The notes under the pieces were generated by a model, which saw only the letters and a program-made list of their open reading frames with translations, was not told the DNA's origin and did no database searches. Of a stretch of DNA of 64,000 nt, positions 1 through 13,383 are shown piece after piece. The translations under genes were made by a program, and so were the position numbers. The stretch's first letter is position 1. Every line of letters begins with the position of its first letter. The DNA comes from Kalaharituber pfeilii. Taxonomy: Eukaryota > Ascomycota > Pezizomycetes > Pezizales > Pezizaceae. Location of the stretch: positions 1,104,501 through 1,168,500 of the forward strand of contig WHUZ01000007.1 in NCBI GenBank assembly GCA_015179045.1, read 5' to 3'.

Positions 1-1921
1 ATGGTGGATATGGAGATCTCGTCCTGGTAAGTCGGTCTATTCGTCTATGATGTATATGACAGAGAGAGACAGAATGCGCAATATATCTCGCTAATATGAC
101 ATTTCCGGTAGCCATCGCCCTTGGGCGATATCGATAAGACGGGTAGGACAGAACAGTCTCGATTGTAGTAGCCTCGTCCCAGGCTACGGTTGTAGAGCGC
201 ATGGCATCACAGGCACAATTGACAATATATGATAGGACTCTCCCGATAGTGACGGATATGGCAGAACGACCTCAACTGATCAAGTATGAGAGGTCCCACT
301 CGGTGGTGAAGCGTATGGCTGAATTGAAGGAGATTGCGAGACTCTCTCTACATTGCAGTATATGGAGAACTGGCTTAATTGAAAGTATGGTGGGACGCTG
401 TGGTATCGTAGCTAGGCCACCCCCTAGCGCCTGTTCGCTGTTCAATTGCACCAGATGCAGCACAGACTCTCAGCTGTTTAAGTAAATATGCGCCCCAAGC
501 GACTTCATGTGCAGCCCCATCAGCAGACACTCTCCTTATTGTAATTTTAAAGAAATAGAAAATTAAAAATGACGGTTCCAACTCCCAATTGAGCCTAGCT
601 GGAACCGAAGTTAAAACTCCAAATGATCACCGGAGCATTACATCTATTGAATAAGTAGCCGGCCAACCCTCTGCCCTACCTCGATGTGAGAATCGAACCG
701 GGGCCCTCAATTCTATACCTCTCCATGGACTCCCATCGCTGGAGACAACAGCATTCCACTTCGATCAAGGCATAGGCCAGTTCGAAAAGGCTGGCAACTC
801 CACATTCTCTGAACTCCCCCTCCCACCACCTCTAATCACACCCTTATCCAGCCGCTGCAATAGCTCCTCACACCCCCCTCTCCCACCGTCTTTCAATTGC
901 TCTCCCCCCTTCAGCAGCTGCAACAGCATCTCACATCCTCCCCACCAGCAGCCACTCCGAAGGCTTAGCCAGCAGCTTCTCCGCCCTCTCCATCCCACTA
1001 CCTCCTCTCACTGTTCAAACTGCTGCACCATCCTTTCCAACCACTCCGTCTCTTGTTTGCTTTCTAAGAGGGAGCATCTAAGGCCCATGTGCAATAGGCT
1101 TATGACAACAATTCACATGCACATACCTCTCAAACAGACTGCAATAAGCGCTGATTAATTAATGACTACTAGATCACATGATACAGCTGAAATAGTCTAA
1201 ATTGCTTAGCAGCGAATTTCGCACTCAGCTGCAGTTGTGATTGGCATTACCAATAACTCCTCCTCCTCTCTCAAAAACCGAATCTACAGCGCCGTCAAAG
1301 AAAGTATTATCTGCCTATAACGCGAAAGAAGGATAGACAAATGGAAGCTTTAGGAACGAGAAATGCTAGGAGAAAACTTACAATTGTATCTTATATATAT
1401 GTATGCCGGGCCATTCGTAACAGATTCAGTCACCACTGGTCCGGGCTACTCTGTAGCACCACGGTTCATAATTTTCTGTACAAAGCACTATGCACGACAT
1501 TACCTACACGCCCACTACACGCGTACTCTACAGTTAACTTCGAACCCAACCAAACTGCCGTTAAGAATGCGTAACCCTCTTCAGTGAAATACTTTTCTCT
1601 TCAGTGAAAATCCCACTGCAGTGAAATGCTCCTCTATAGCAAATTGTGAAGAATCGTACTAAAATACAGATGTATAAATGAATTCAAAAATACTAAAAAC
1701 ATGTAACTGCCAAAGGATATGAGTAAATAAACATGTAAATAAACAAATACTCTGAAGAGTTTGAATAAAATTTTAAGTATCGTAATGTGGCAACCGCAAT
1801 AATTTAGAGACTAACCTGTCTATGATATTAGTTTCTGTAGTAAAAAAAGGTCAATACAATGTTGTACAAGTACGCGTGTTGTGAGCAGTCATGAACCGTT
1901 GTCCTAACTGAGTGGCCCGGG

Positions 1922-1945
1922 CCAGTCACCGCCACTGGTGACTGG
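1922..1945. repeat. Perfect 9-bp-stem hairpin
   Basis: CCAGTCACC and its exact reverse complement GGTGACTGG are separated by 6 nt. The hairpin is embedded in a segment flanked by GGCCCGG/GGCCCGG words. No gene is near enough to assign it as a terminator. Confidence 0.5.
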
Positions 1946-3450
1946 AACGTTTGTTACAAATGGCCCGGCACATCTCCATGTATATAGTATTACTACTTCC
2001 TTTTTCTTTTGCTTCTTAGAGGACATTCTTTGCTATTCTTCTACTTATTTCTCTTTCCTTTCTTTATACTGTTACTCAATTTCAGCCATCGCATAATTTT
2101 CCACCAGATAGTACCAGTGTGACACCTATAGCTACACGTAACATCATAAACAAGTAATAATGTACTATAGTTTATTTATATTCCGTTTCCCAATTCTCCC
2201 GTTCACTTCATATCTTCTTTCCCTAATCTGGGAAAGTTTGAAATATATCATGTGATCCATCACCCGTTAAATTAAAAAAAAAAAAGAATAAATAAATAGA
2301 ATAAGAATAAAAACAGAGGGTATCCACCAATAACTAACAACACAGCGCTCGTGTCCAGTATCTTTTGCAAAGATAAAGATAAAAAAGGAAAAATTGGCTA
2401 TGCAATGCAAATGCAAATGCCATACCTGGGACCTAATTCTGAAAAACCTAAACAGAGAGTAGAGTACAAAGGGAGAAGATAAACGAAGTGCTTTTATACA
2501 CATGTGAAACAGGAGGGAAAAGCAGGGGGGAAAAGTGGTATGTATCATACGCTGTCCGCAGCTTAGCCCACACCCCACGTTTCACGAAAGATGTCAACGA
2601 GGAATATTATCACACAGCAAGAACGTCTTTTAACTTTGTGTTTGCATTTTCATATGCTCTTCCTTCTTTCCATCCTTTCTTATTGGTCAGTTCTTTGAAT
2701 TTTTTCATTTTGCTTCTGTGGGTCGTCATCCTTGGATAATAGAAACATGAAGTCGTCGAGATGCACACACAACACCCACGCGCGCCATACACCTGTAGAT
2801 ACTGCTATAGTGTTACCTCAGGATATCCATCCGTTCCAATGACCGAGTATAGGAAAGGAAGACCCCAAGAACTGTTGGAAGAGAAAGAACAATGCAAAGA
2901 AAAAGACAAAAGAGACAGAGTAACCTCGTAAAGAGATTAGGCAGGGCGTAGATTGCTCTTCTCCCCCTCTCTCGTTCCCTTCAGCATGTCAGCGGCGCAT
3001 GCAAGTATCAGCAAAACGCTGTACCCGCTACCAAGTCTGCAATGCAACCATCCGCGCCAGTAAATCAAATAGAAAAGAAGATGTGAACACCGACATCGAG
3101 ATCTACTCTAAGAGAACGAAGGACAAAATAACACACAAAACTCCTCTTCTCTTGCATTGTCAGACAAAAACCGAACCAAAACCAAGCCAGAAAGCTCTCC
3201 ATATGGCCCCTCCAGTCCTCAAGCCAACAAACAGACCAACCAACCAACCAGACCGAATTCCAAAGAGCGATATCCTCCTATAACACCGAACTCGATTTCC
3301 TAAGCGAAAGTGATCCTCTGATTTTTAAACCTCAGATAATTTCCCCAATTTCGATTTCCCAAGTTTCCGTTCCCAAGCAAAGCACCAAGGAGTGAATATG
3401 ACACCGTTATGAATAAAAGTTGAAAAAGAACAAGTGGTATATGAAGAGGA

Positions 3451-3451
<1 letters not shown>

Positions 3452-3484
<33 letters not shown>
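3452..3484. repeat. A33 homopolymer
   Basis: Uninterrupted run of 33 A on the plus strand. It lies about 380-410 nt downstream of the stop of the minus-strand serine-rich gene, so it reads as T33 on that gene's coding strand. Confidence 0.9.
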
Positions 3485-3486
<2 letters not shown>

Positions 3487-3860
3487 CCTTTGGTGCAAAC
3501 TAACACCCGCATGGGTATGAGATAATAGGGTATTAAGGCGTATATTGCAAGCGTAAAGCAAATACTATCATCTTTTTAGAACCTCATAAACATAATGCCG
3601 AAGAAGTTGTCGTTTGCGTAAGGATAACCACCCCGCTTGGTCGTGGAAGGCGGTGGTAATAGGTGGTGGCGGTGGTAGTGGTATCCGGATAATCCCTAAT
3701 CCGCAAGCAAATCGTGGCCGAAAGTCATCAACAAAGAATTTTCAAGGAAAGTAAGAAAGAAAAAAAAAGAAACTCGTCAGAAGAAAGCAAAGGCATTATA
3801 AGTTCATAGAGTACAGATGATGGTTTCGATGTTCTGACAAAATGCCACAACCGGCAATTG

Positions 3861-5422
3861 TCACGAAATTTTGACGGCGACTATCGCTAGTGTTATTATT
3901 GCACCACTTAAAACCACCCCCACTGCACTCATCATCCGGTTCACCTTCCGCCAATATTCGTGACTTAAAAATATTCGCTCCTGCTTGAACGTGCAGTTCA
4001 ACGATGCCTCCACATCCACTCGGTAGCCGCCCCGGTCTCCACTGACGATTGGAGCCCTCCACATTGGTCTTGGTCCAGGCAACGGTAATAGCGCGCCAAT
4101 TATCCAGCAGAATGGTAGTATGAAGCCGAGACAAAAAAGCACCAATTGTCGGTTCATTCGCTCAACAGGAGACAGCGGGTACGTTGACCTATCCAGGTGC
4201 GGGTACGACCACCGACTGGCTACCTCGGCGGGGTCTGCAGGCTCGTGCTCGTACGTTCGCTGGGGCGACATTCCTAGTGAGGCCATGCGCCTCAGGCTGC
4301 CAAACCGAGACTGACTTAGGGCAGGCTCAGGCCGCTTGACGGTCGCACCAGCAGCCTTGTCATCGTCCTCTGGTAGTGCTACCTCGCCTTTTGCGTAGAA
4401 GTACCTGCATAAGACATGACGTTAGCGCCTAGAACCCTTAACCTTAATTTTTTACTTTCAGGGGAACACAAGTTTATGATACAAATCCAAGCCAGACTAG
4501 ATATAAATTTATACCAACCTTGCCCATGACGGTATCCCAAAGGAAGATCCAGGCCTCGCCTGTTGAGACATCGCGGTTCCTGGGCGATTAACAGAATCGC
4601 TCCGACTTAACATGCTTGTAAATGACCTCTGTTTTCTAACCCCTTGTCTACCTGGCAGATCGGGAGATATCGACAGAGGAGTGCCGGACGACATGGCCCT
4701 AGGGGTTGATATTACCTCCGGAAACTCATCCCGAGCTTCCTCCTCCTCTGAAGTCCTAACTATCCTTAATGAACGTCCATTCATCCGAGAATAATTATAT
4801 CGCTGCTCCAGGGTTCGTTCAACCCATGAGGTTCGCCTTTCGTCGTACTCGTCAACTGTCTGAGGGGGAATGTAGTTTGTGCGCTTCAGTATAGGCTTTG
4901 GTAGTTGCGGCTGCTGTGGTTGCTGCGGTAATGGTCGCTGACCGGTCGCTGTCGCTAAGGTGTTTGTTGCTGTAGAGGAAGATGCATTTCGTGCATGTGT
5001 GCGTAAACTCGAGCTCGATTCCTTACGGGCGACGGTATCAATATATATCGACGGACGACTGGACTGGCTAGGCTCATAGTAAAACTGTTCTAACCCTGTT
5101 ACCCTTGGTTGCTGAGATATTACAGACCCTGTGCTGCTCTCTTTCTTGATCGCAAGCGGGGGGATCTTGTTAATGTGCAATGGTGGAACAGGCGGCAGGC
5201 TTTCAAAACTAATTGAGGAGTTGGCGACACTGCTTGGGGTTCTAGGCTTGCTGTCGGCTCCGTCGGACAAGGGCTTCGTCGGTATGGGCGGGGGAACATG
5301 GGAGCTTTTGAAACGTTGAAGGGGTCATAGTCGTCTTTTTGTGAAACTCGTCTGCCCATCGGCAACACTGGTAACTCATTATTCTTTGAATTTGATCTTT
5401 CATGGAGTACCTTTCGTCCCAT
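3861..5422 (-). CDS. Fungal serine-rich protein with two C-terminal membrane segments (apparent frameshift)
   Basis: Exons 5422-4519 and 4404-3861; the intron of 114 nt has a GTTGGT donor, GCTAAC branch and GCAG acceptor. The product opens with MGRKVLHERSNS, matching the 'R-PLHERS' opening of the serine-rich fungal family. A long Ser/Pro/Gln-rich region follows, then a splice-joined SWAR-YFYAKGE motif (SWAR + YFY in relatives of the type AWARVYY), a hydrophobic segment (LVLFCLGFILPFCWIIGALL) and a last one (VVLSGAIITLAIVAVK). Function is unknown; it is probably an integral membrane protein with a disordered cytosolic N-terminus. Oddity: the 5' part and the rest of exon 1 lie in different frames. 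One extra base in the five-G run at 5290-5294 would join PMFP to PPIPTKPLSDG and give a coherent protein of about 482 aa. This is either an assembly error in a homopolymer or a real lesion. Family assignment is from memory of homologues. Confidence 0.75.
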
Positions 5423-8400
5423 CTCTTACACTTTAATCAATAACTTATGCCAAACTCTAGTCCTCCAATTTGCAAGGGCATGTGCGGCGTCCTTGGTCCC
5501 TTTGTCAATGCCAATGCAAATATTTCAGTCTTCGCAAGTATATATTCCCCGCCGATGTCGCGTTGTTTGGGTATTGAAGTAGGCGATACCCTAGGACTGA
5601 GCGGGGGCGCAATTGGTGCTGAGCTGTTGCCGGGAGGGGGCACAAGTGTACAACGAGTTGCGATCAGTATGTGTTGCTGTGGGCGTACCGGGGTCAACAA
5701 GAGCGACGGAAATACGAATAAATACTAAGACAGTAATAAATGTAGAAGAGGGAAGAAGGTAAAATAGTCGAATAACTAAATAAAAATAAACAAATAATAA
5801 TGATAAACGGTGTCAAAAAGAAGTAGAAGTCGGGATTCGCGTTTCCTTCCAAAGACTAAACTGGAGCACGAGAATTCGTTAAAGGAGCGATTCGAATTCC
5901 GGCACTATTTCTGCTAAGGGAGCGAGCGGAAGGAAATATGGAAAGAGCGACGCTAGAGAGCAGTTGGGGAGGGGGAAGGGGAAGGGGAGGGGAGGGGGAG
6001 GGGGGATTGCTGCGATAAACGAGGGCGACAGCAATCAAGTGAATGTGAGTGTCAAAGGAGTGGAGGGGTGGGGAGGAAGGAGGAGAAAGAGAGAGAAGAA
6101 ACACTTCGAGTCGGAGGTTGGGATAAGTATAACTTCTCTCAGCAAGGTCACACGGCAAAAAAAAGAAGCCGGCTTTTGCAGTGCTGCCAGACTAAACTAC
6201 ATACAACACGGCCACTGCTGGCCTCCGCGTGAGGCAGCATCATCGCTGGCCAATCTCTTGGGTATCTATGGATCCGGCTGGCCCCCTATCCCATTTCTCC
6301 AGATTCATGCCAGTTCAGTTCAGGTATATGTGGAGGTCATTATGGAGCAGACAGCGCCATTGTGGCATATTTCGTTTCCAACAGCTTTTCCTGCATGCAC
6401 TCCGTCTGCAATGGGCATCTCCATCGCAGCACCAAGATCAATCGCCTCCCATTGAGCTAGCCGCACCTAGAAGATTACTGAGGCCGTGATTCCCGCTGCG
6501 TTTTCTGCGCGACCACTGCATAAGTCACGGCTCAGTGAGCGAATCAGAGGAGGACTAGCGGAGGGCGGCGCAGGTCCCGTGCAGGCGTCGAATTTGGGAG
6601 AGAACAGAGGAGAAAAAAGCTCAACGCTTATGATATTCCATATTAATGTCCCCTTGCAGTTGACTGCGGGCAAGGATAACAAGGGGGCTAGGCTCTCCCG
6701 GTCACTTGGTCTTTTCCACATTGGCTATTTCTGGTCAACCTTACCCTGACAACCCTCCAAATCGAGAAATTTATCCAGGTCCTGTCACTTTACTGCCCCT
6801 GATCTGCCAGGAACCATATAACAAGGTCTTCCTGCAAGCCAATGAATTATCAGCAGCCCCATGACAAAGTTGCTTGATGCTGACCGGGCCAGCCAATCGC
6901 AATATGGGTAAGCAAATGGCCTAGGCAGAGGTCACGAACGTAAGAATTCAACGACCTTCTATGGTATTTCGCAAGGCAACAGTTTCCCGCACCTGGCCCA
7001 CCTTTGAGGTAACCTGTAATTCGTCCATCTGTGTTTAAGGTTCGGGTGCCCAACATGTGGACCAGCCATGCCATGTGGAGGACTTCCGGATGGCCTCATC
7101 TCAACGGCTGTTACGTGCTAGAACCAACTTCCAATTCGAGAACATGAGGATCAATTTCGAAAGCGATATGAAGTATATTCACGTGTTGAGATACTTATGT
7201 TCAAGTTCCGTGTCAAGAACGTAGATTTGTTCACCAGCTGAGAAACACTTCCGAACATGGTGCTTCAGACGAGGCCATCAGTCAAACAATTGAGGCCTGA
7301 CGAGTCTCGATGGAGCAGTGATACTAACCTAAGCGGTAGTCTGGTTCGAGATTGATATTAACCCACACCTTCCGTAAATGTCCAAATTGAATTAGTTCTT
7401 CCGTCAAATTAAGGCACTCCTAACCCACACTGCTTTACCGCATTCAAATGGACTCTGAGTATCTCATCGATGCGGGAGCTATCCCTTATTGTGTGTCGGT
7501 TTCATTTCCCTGGTCACTATAGCTCTGTGATACTCCAAGGCCGTTAGACTTTACGCAGCAACAGTCTCAAGACTGCAGCAGCAAGTATTACTTTGAAGGC
7601 TAACAGTCAGTCCAAGCGGATTGCAATGATGCGCGGCAGTACTCTACCGTGGTAGCAGACAGTCCTTCCCCATTTTTTTGATCCCGCCCTAGCAATCCTC
7701 AGTAGTGCAAGGATAAAGTGCTTGTGCAATTGCCAAGAATGTTAACAATTCCATTATGATATGTTGTTCTCTCCAATAATAACCCCTGTGATGCCGCCCA
7801 GCTATTTTCGGAACTTGCGCCTGTCTCTCTATCATACCTCAGTTTGAACGGCCATGCCATGCGTATGATCTGACTTTAACGTCGCTTCAATTCTCCATGT
7901 GCATATACAACATAACTTAAAAGTTGCTATCCTTCAATCGTCTCATGCGTTTGATTGCCCTCCCTCCAGTCCCTAAACCCCCATATACTGCGTTACATGC
8001 TGTAGAGTTTGTTCCAGTTCCGATGATCACCCACAATACAAGATTGGGTAGTATCATAAACATACCCTCGCGCCAGCTCCGGTTCAGGCTATTTGTTTCC
8101 CTTACTTTCGCAAGCTTTGAAGCTATTGTGCATAGTGTTTCAGCTTTGGCACTTTCGGTTCTTCCTATGAAGCAATCAACTAGGTAGCTACTCAGAATGC
8201 TTAATATATGATAAGCTTTCTAATTTCAGGAGGTATGTGAGTACGCATACAAACTAGTTGTCATGGTATGAGGCCATGACCACATGCACCAAGAGAATGT
8301 AAGACAATGAGATGTGGATATCAAAAAGTGCTTTATTGATACTGTATATTGACCTAGTATCCAATGCCGTGAATACCAGGCCTCTTGCTCGGGACCTTGA

Positions 8401-11400
8401 TGAGAAATTGGGAACTTAAAAAAAGGTTGGTTACCAGAGCTGGATCTCCGTTCTGCTCTTACGACGTCATTAGATGAATCGTAATGCAAGCTTCTGTGAC
8501 ACTGTAGATGAGTACGATCAGTAGTTCATTCTTTTCGGGTTTCTTCGAGCTTCTGAGGATACGTAGCATGCGTGAATGACTTTTTTCATGCGATAACTGA
8601 CCTCGACTACGTGTGAGCTCGTGATCACATCGAAAGAGGGCAGAGTTGTGAACGACGATCGCTAGTCTAGTGGGCGGTCAGATGCATCACTACACCTAAT
8701 ATGATGAAACTCCATCCATTGCGACGATAGATAAAAAGCATAATCTGGATATGGCGTTGGTGTGAATAAATATGGTGTTGGGATTGAAGAGTATTTAGAG
8801 TTGGATGGAAGGACAAAAGCGAAGTCAGGCTATAGAAAGCGTAATTGATCAAGCAGTGCTAACGGCGGAGAAACACACTTCCCTTTTCGACATGGTCGGG
8901 ATAATTGCAACAAACAGTATTCCCTATCATAAGAAAGTCGCCAGCATCATCCTGAATCCCTCATGCAGAACATCATAGTTACTCAGCGATCCCTTCGTTC
9001 CCGCTTCTTATCGGGCATCTCGGCATGATTCTTCTCTGCATTGAGGAAATTCATCAGATACCCTTCCATAGGGCTAATCCCTTCAGTTAATTCCCAATAA
9101 CACCCTAATTACACTACTTAACGTGATACTTTATCCAATCTCTTGTCCACAGTTCACTAGGCTGGGCACGAGAACACCCACTAGCCCCATCTTTCACACC
9201 CCTCATCATCGCCCTTTAGACCTTTCGCCCGTCTACAAACAATCAAAGGTACCCACGACGAAACGCCGGCTCCATTCCACCACCCGTTTCCGCCATACCC
9301 ATTACTCGCCTACACTTATGCACCTGCCCATACACACGATGTCAAGCTCACTCTCCCTTCTGAGCGGTCATATGCAACCAGACTAGTCATCATAGTGGGT
9401 GGCATGGCCTTCATCGCTCGGAAATCGGGACCAAGTAATTGGGGCTAGGGAGAGGATGTATGGTGAATAAGTAAGTAATGCACATGTATGCACATGTACT
9501 GTACAAGCAACTGCGGAAATGCACAAGTGAGTCAGTAGTGAGAGAGCTCAATTGCAATTGAGAGAATAAAACAAAACAAACAAAAGAAGCAGATGAGCAA
9601 TGCGGACCTGAGAATTGGAACGGAGATTAACGGGTGTTGCGATGGGCAGCTGGTTAGTTAACTATCATCAACATCATGGACGCTGCACGGCGATATTGTT
9701 CACTGCAACTTGGTGCCCTGTGACCGCTCAATGCTAACCCTCAAATCTCAACTTACCGTTGAACTCAATTGAATGTAACCACGGTTTAGGAACCACATTA
9801 AGTTTAAGGAAGACCGGAGAACATGGCACAGGTTGTCCCGCCAACCAAGCTAATATTAATGACATTGATATTTTGGACCAGTTTTATGCTTTTAGTTTTT
9901 GTATTTCCCCCAGCCTTGCGCAAGCCACGGGCCGACATTCAGTTGGCATGAGAGTAACAACCAGAAATCTCTCTACCGGTTCGTGGATGAGCTTACTCAC
10001 AGAGCAAACCTGTTCGGGGACCAATTGAGTTCTCAATTGCAATCTCTGGCACAGCATGGTTGCTCCCGCCCCAAGCACTCAAACGCCCCTTTTGTCTCAG
10101 AAGACTTTTGACAAGGCAGTCACATGTTCCTTTCTTGTGACTTTGGTCCAATGATGTGGAAGTGGCCGGTTTGATTGAAACCCCGTAGTTAGAACAGAAC
10201 GGGAGCCATGACCATGGATGGGTGCATCCTCTCGCTCGCAATTGCCAAACAGACTACCTAATTAAATCCACATACATCCACAATGTTAACCCACACCTCA
10301 AGAGCGCACGTCTACTGCAACATCACTGCACCGGCACAACTTGCCCTGCCTTACTCTCCGCTAGGGATCCCTCATACAGATCAACCTCAAAATTTCAGAG
10401 GAGGAACACTGTCATTGCCATTTAGATACCTCGTAACTTCGCCGCACGTGTGTACGATATTGGCAATGTAAAAACCACAGAAAATCCTATGCCCCAGGGC
10501 TAAGATGTGCTAAGATGTACGCTAAGTATGTACTGCTTGGCTTTTGACGTGACCCAGCCCAGGAACTTTGAACCCTCCGAGCCGCACTCGCATCATCTAC
10601 TGTATCTACGCCTTTTTTTTCCCTATTTTTTCTCCGCGCAGGTGAGTTGATGAGTATCTTTCGGTGGGATCTTCCTATCTCAGCCTAGTTCCACCTCGCA
10701 ATTGGAAAACACAGCTTCAAAGAAGTCGCCATTGCGCGAGATACAATCATAGTCTCAAACCAAGCCGGAATCCTTGAAATAGAGAATTTTCTTGCAAGAC
10801 ATACATGCATAAAATAATTAAGTATGCAGATGTTTAATTTTAACGATGCATGCACGCATGCATTCTAATGAAGTGTGCTTGCGCACCAGGCGTTTACTAG
10901 TAAAGTGTGCCATGTGGGGGTCCAGTCAGCGGCGCTGGCAGCAGGCGCAAGGCTGAAGCTTACTTATTAGCAAACTAGTCACTGATACGATACTAGAGAA
11001 CATCATGAGATGAGATTTAGACGTTTGAGCAAGAATTACCGTAAATCAAAGATTTTTAATCAACTCGTATATACTCGTAAATAGAGGGTTGGTTTTTCTA
11101 AACTAATTCGTAAGGCAGCTCAAGACAATTGTCAAGCGTATACGTACCATAGTCACAGAAGACTGTGTTCCAGAGAGCTAGAAGGTGTATAGAGAGGAAT
11201 GCCACAGTGTTGACATGAAACAAGCTAGCAACAGAGCTTAGATACACATTAACTCCACGGACGTGGCAGGGCACGCTGTCTTCTCATGGCAGGTCCGCTG
11301 AAGAACTCGGAAATACCTCCTTCTTATTTTTTATTTTTAATTTTGTTTTGATTCTTCTCACAAGTACGTTAGTACAGAGGAGATCAATTGCTCATTGCAA

Positions 11401-12828
11401 AGACGCCTGGAGACGAGGCTAGTCAATTGCGAACGTATACTGGGAAGGAGAACAACACATAGAGAAGTGCCAAGCACAGTGACATTCTAGAATTCAGCTG
11501 TCAGACAAGGAACTAGATTCGATTCAAATACATACATTTGTATGCGTAGTAGTCATGAGGACATGTAAACTATACAAGAACTTATTCAAAGGCACAAATC
11601 AGTGTCAAACTGGCACAAGCATTTTCACATAGCGACCCGGTACTTAAGTATTTTGATTATGGAAGGCATACGTCCATACAGGTTACAACAAGCTGCTTTT
11701 CGCTATTGCTATCAATTGGTTTACATCAGGGTGCTACTGTTCATGATGTGCGAACGGTTGAATCAACGCACCTGACCTCCCCCCTATCGGACTGTATTAC
11801 TCAAATGAGTAATTTATGAAAGTGTGTGTCACCAATTTCAGCCAATTTCTATATATGTTCTCTATCGGATACTAATGAATCAATAATAATATTTTTCGAG
11901 GCCGCGGGCCTTTGTGTGCCAGATACCAAGACATCGAAGATACAACCCTTGACGGAGCGGCACATGATAATGACATAGTAGAATGCAACAGACTGAAGAA
12001 ACCAGGAAAATAGTTCAATAGATGCAATCCCTAAGAATCAAAAAAGCCGAAATTTATGAAAATCTGAAATGTACCAAGCAAAAAATATGAATATGTTGTA
12101 AAAATATGATCAAACAGAAGAAAAAAGAGGAAAATAAAAGTTAAAAACAATCCAAAGACGCCGTAATGCCAATCATAAGATAAGAAAGACAGAACAAAAA
12201 GTCATTCCTGGACTGAAAAATGAAAATAAGAAACGAAGCCACTGTAACAAAATTCAACCCTAAGCTTCTTGATTCTAAATTCCAGTCAGGCTCTTTATAC
12301 TCCTCCTGCTAGCCTAACCTTTACTTCCTCTTTCGTAGTTGCCGCATTTGCTTCCGTTTCACCAGACTCGGAAACACCGAAGAGGCCCGTCTCTTTCCCT
12401 TGCTATGCTTCACAATCCTTCCCTTTACTTTCCTCATTGGTCCGCCAGATGGGGTATGGTCCAAGTCCATTTGGCCTGATTGCAAAAGTCTCAAGCATCA
12501 GCACTTGTACCCCATGATTATATCCCAATTCCACCTGTATAATGAACTTGCGCGCGAGATCCCACCGATGAAATGCTACATGAAAAATGACAACAAAATG
12601 GAAATAGACGGAGACGTAGGGAAAAAATATATATATAAGGAACAAAAAAGAAAACATTGTAGAACAGCCTTTCTCCTCTCTGCGCCCAAGACCACATATA
12701 CGCCCAAAATAATATGCTCAAATGAACAACAATAACCGATTATAGTCCCAAAGTAAAAATAATAAGGAAGATATAAGGAAAAAACAAGGATAAAAAAAGC
12801 AAATGCAGGTGGTTGATGTATCCATGCG
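5423..12828. other. 7.4-kb gene-poor stretch
   Basis: No open frame here shows a recognisable domain, codon-like composition or paired splice sites. An 87-codon minus frame at 5437-5700 lies just upstream of the serine-rich gene and may be 5'UTR or promoter. The span contains a polypurine tract at about 5.96-6.01 kb and scattered CAATTG-rich words. An otherwise featureless 6.2-7.6 kb block gives only weak rRNA-like impressions (see rejected). It may hold decayed repeats that cannot be identified by eye. Confidence 0.5.
5964..6006 (+). repeat. Polypurine (G/A) tract
   Basis: About 43 nt of almost pure G with single A interruptions (GGGGA-type units). It lies about 550 nt upstream of the serine-rich gene start and reads as a polypyrimidine tract on that gene's strand, a common feature of fungal promoters. 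Confidence 0.6.
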
Positions 12829-13383
12829 CTAGCTGACAGCCAGGCTCAAGCACTTGAACTCGTCAAAGCCCTGAATGCTGGAGATTGGAAATAGACCGAG
12901 AGCATTGTAAAACATCTCTTCATCGAAAGTCGGCCTGGTTGAACGGCAGGTTGTTCCGACACTCTCCTCTAAGAAAGAGGTAGGTATCGGTAAATTAAAA
13001 TGCGATAGTGCGGAAGCAGTAGCAGTAACCCCTGAGGGACTCTGAGAAGAAGTAGAAGTTAACAAACCTTTTCCTTGCTCAGGATTGTGCTCCTCAGTAC
13101 TTGGTTTGCTTGCGTCTGCACAAAGGTCGTTAGCCTTAGTTTTGATTTGTCGCTTCAGGCGGTGATGTTTCTTCTCGATGCCTTTGGAGCGAAAGGCGGA
13201 GCGTTTCGTACCTTCATCTACTTCCATCGTAGAGGTAGGGACGTTTGATTGATCGGCTGTAGCAAGAGCGACAAGCTTGTCCGACAGTCGTTGGAGACGG
13301 GCATCTTGCTGGGGCCCGTGAACAGTTGCTCGTAGCTTCGCTTTCGAAGACTTCTTGGAACTTGCTCTGGCAGATTTCGCCAT
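12829..13383 (-). CDS. DUF2423 / UPF0642 family protein (YBL028C-like)
   Basis: Single-exon frame of 184 aa with an ATG start. The N-terminus MAKSARASSKKSSKAKLRAT followed by PQQDARLQRLSDKLVALA is the hallmark of the DUF2423 domain (yeast YBL028C begins MAKSLRASSH and has a similar DAR-QRISDKL block). A MEVDEGTKRS segment and a Lys/Arg-rich block (KKHHRLKRQIKTK) match the basic tail of that family, which in yeast is nucleolar and linked by association to 60S ribosome biogenesis. The protein is longer than the usual 100-130 aa: after the basic block it continues about 75 residues into a Ser/Thr-rich region and an acidic-hydrophobic end (PTFDEEMFYNALGLFP). No downstream intron is needed to explain the extension. 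Family assignment is firm from the N-terminus; the role is inferred from family. Confidence 0.85.
   Translation of the reverse strand: MAKSARASSKKSSKAKLRATVHGPQQDARLQRLSDKLVALATADQSNVPTSTMEVDEGTKRSAFRSKGIEKKHHRLKRQIKTKANDLCADASKPSTEEHNPEQGKGLLTSTSSQSPSGVTATASALSHFNLPIPTSFLEESVGTTCRSTRPTFDEEMFYNALGLFPISSIQGFDEFKCLSLAVS

Larger units (their letters stand above)
1..3860. other. Intergenic stretch, no gene supported
   Basis: All open frames here are short, low in complexity and lack family motifs or splice-compatible partners. Visible landmarks are a 9-bp-stem hairpin near 1.93 kb, a run of 33 A near 3.46 kb, a tRNA B-box-like word on the minus strand near 685-700, and a short repeated word (CTTCAGTGAAA) around 1.58-1.62 kb. 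The last part (about 3.5-3.86 kb) is the likely 3'UTR and terminator of the minus-strand gene that follows. Confidence 0.6.

Noticed and set aside
660..760. tRNA gene on the minus strand (word GGTTCGATTCTC)
   Set aside because: The B-box word is present but the flanking bases do not form a 5-bp T stem, and no D arm, anticodon arm or acceptor stem could be built around it.
5437..5700. Upstream coding exon of the serine-rich gene
   Set aside because: The frame ends in a stop before the family-typical start, has no donor leading to it, and homologous proteins begin with the PLHERS-like motif.
6850..7500. rRNA-derived sequence
   Set aside because: Words such as CTTCCGTCAAATTAAGG recall small-subunit rRNA, but agreement does not extend beyond about 15 bases and the rest does not match.
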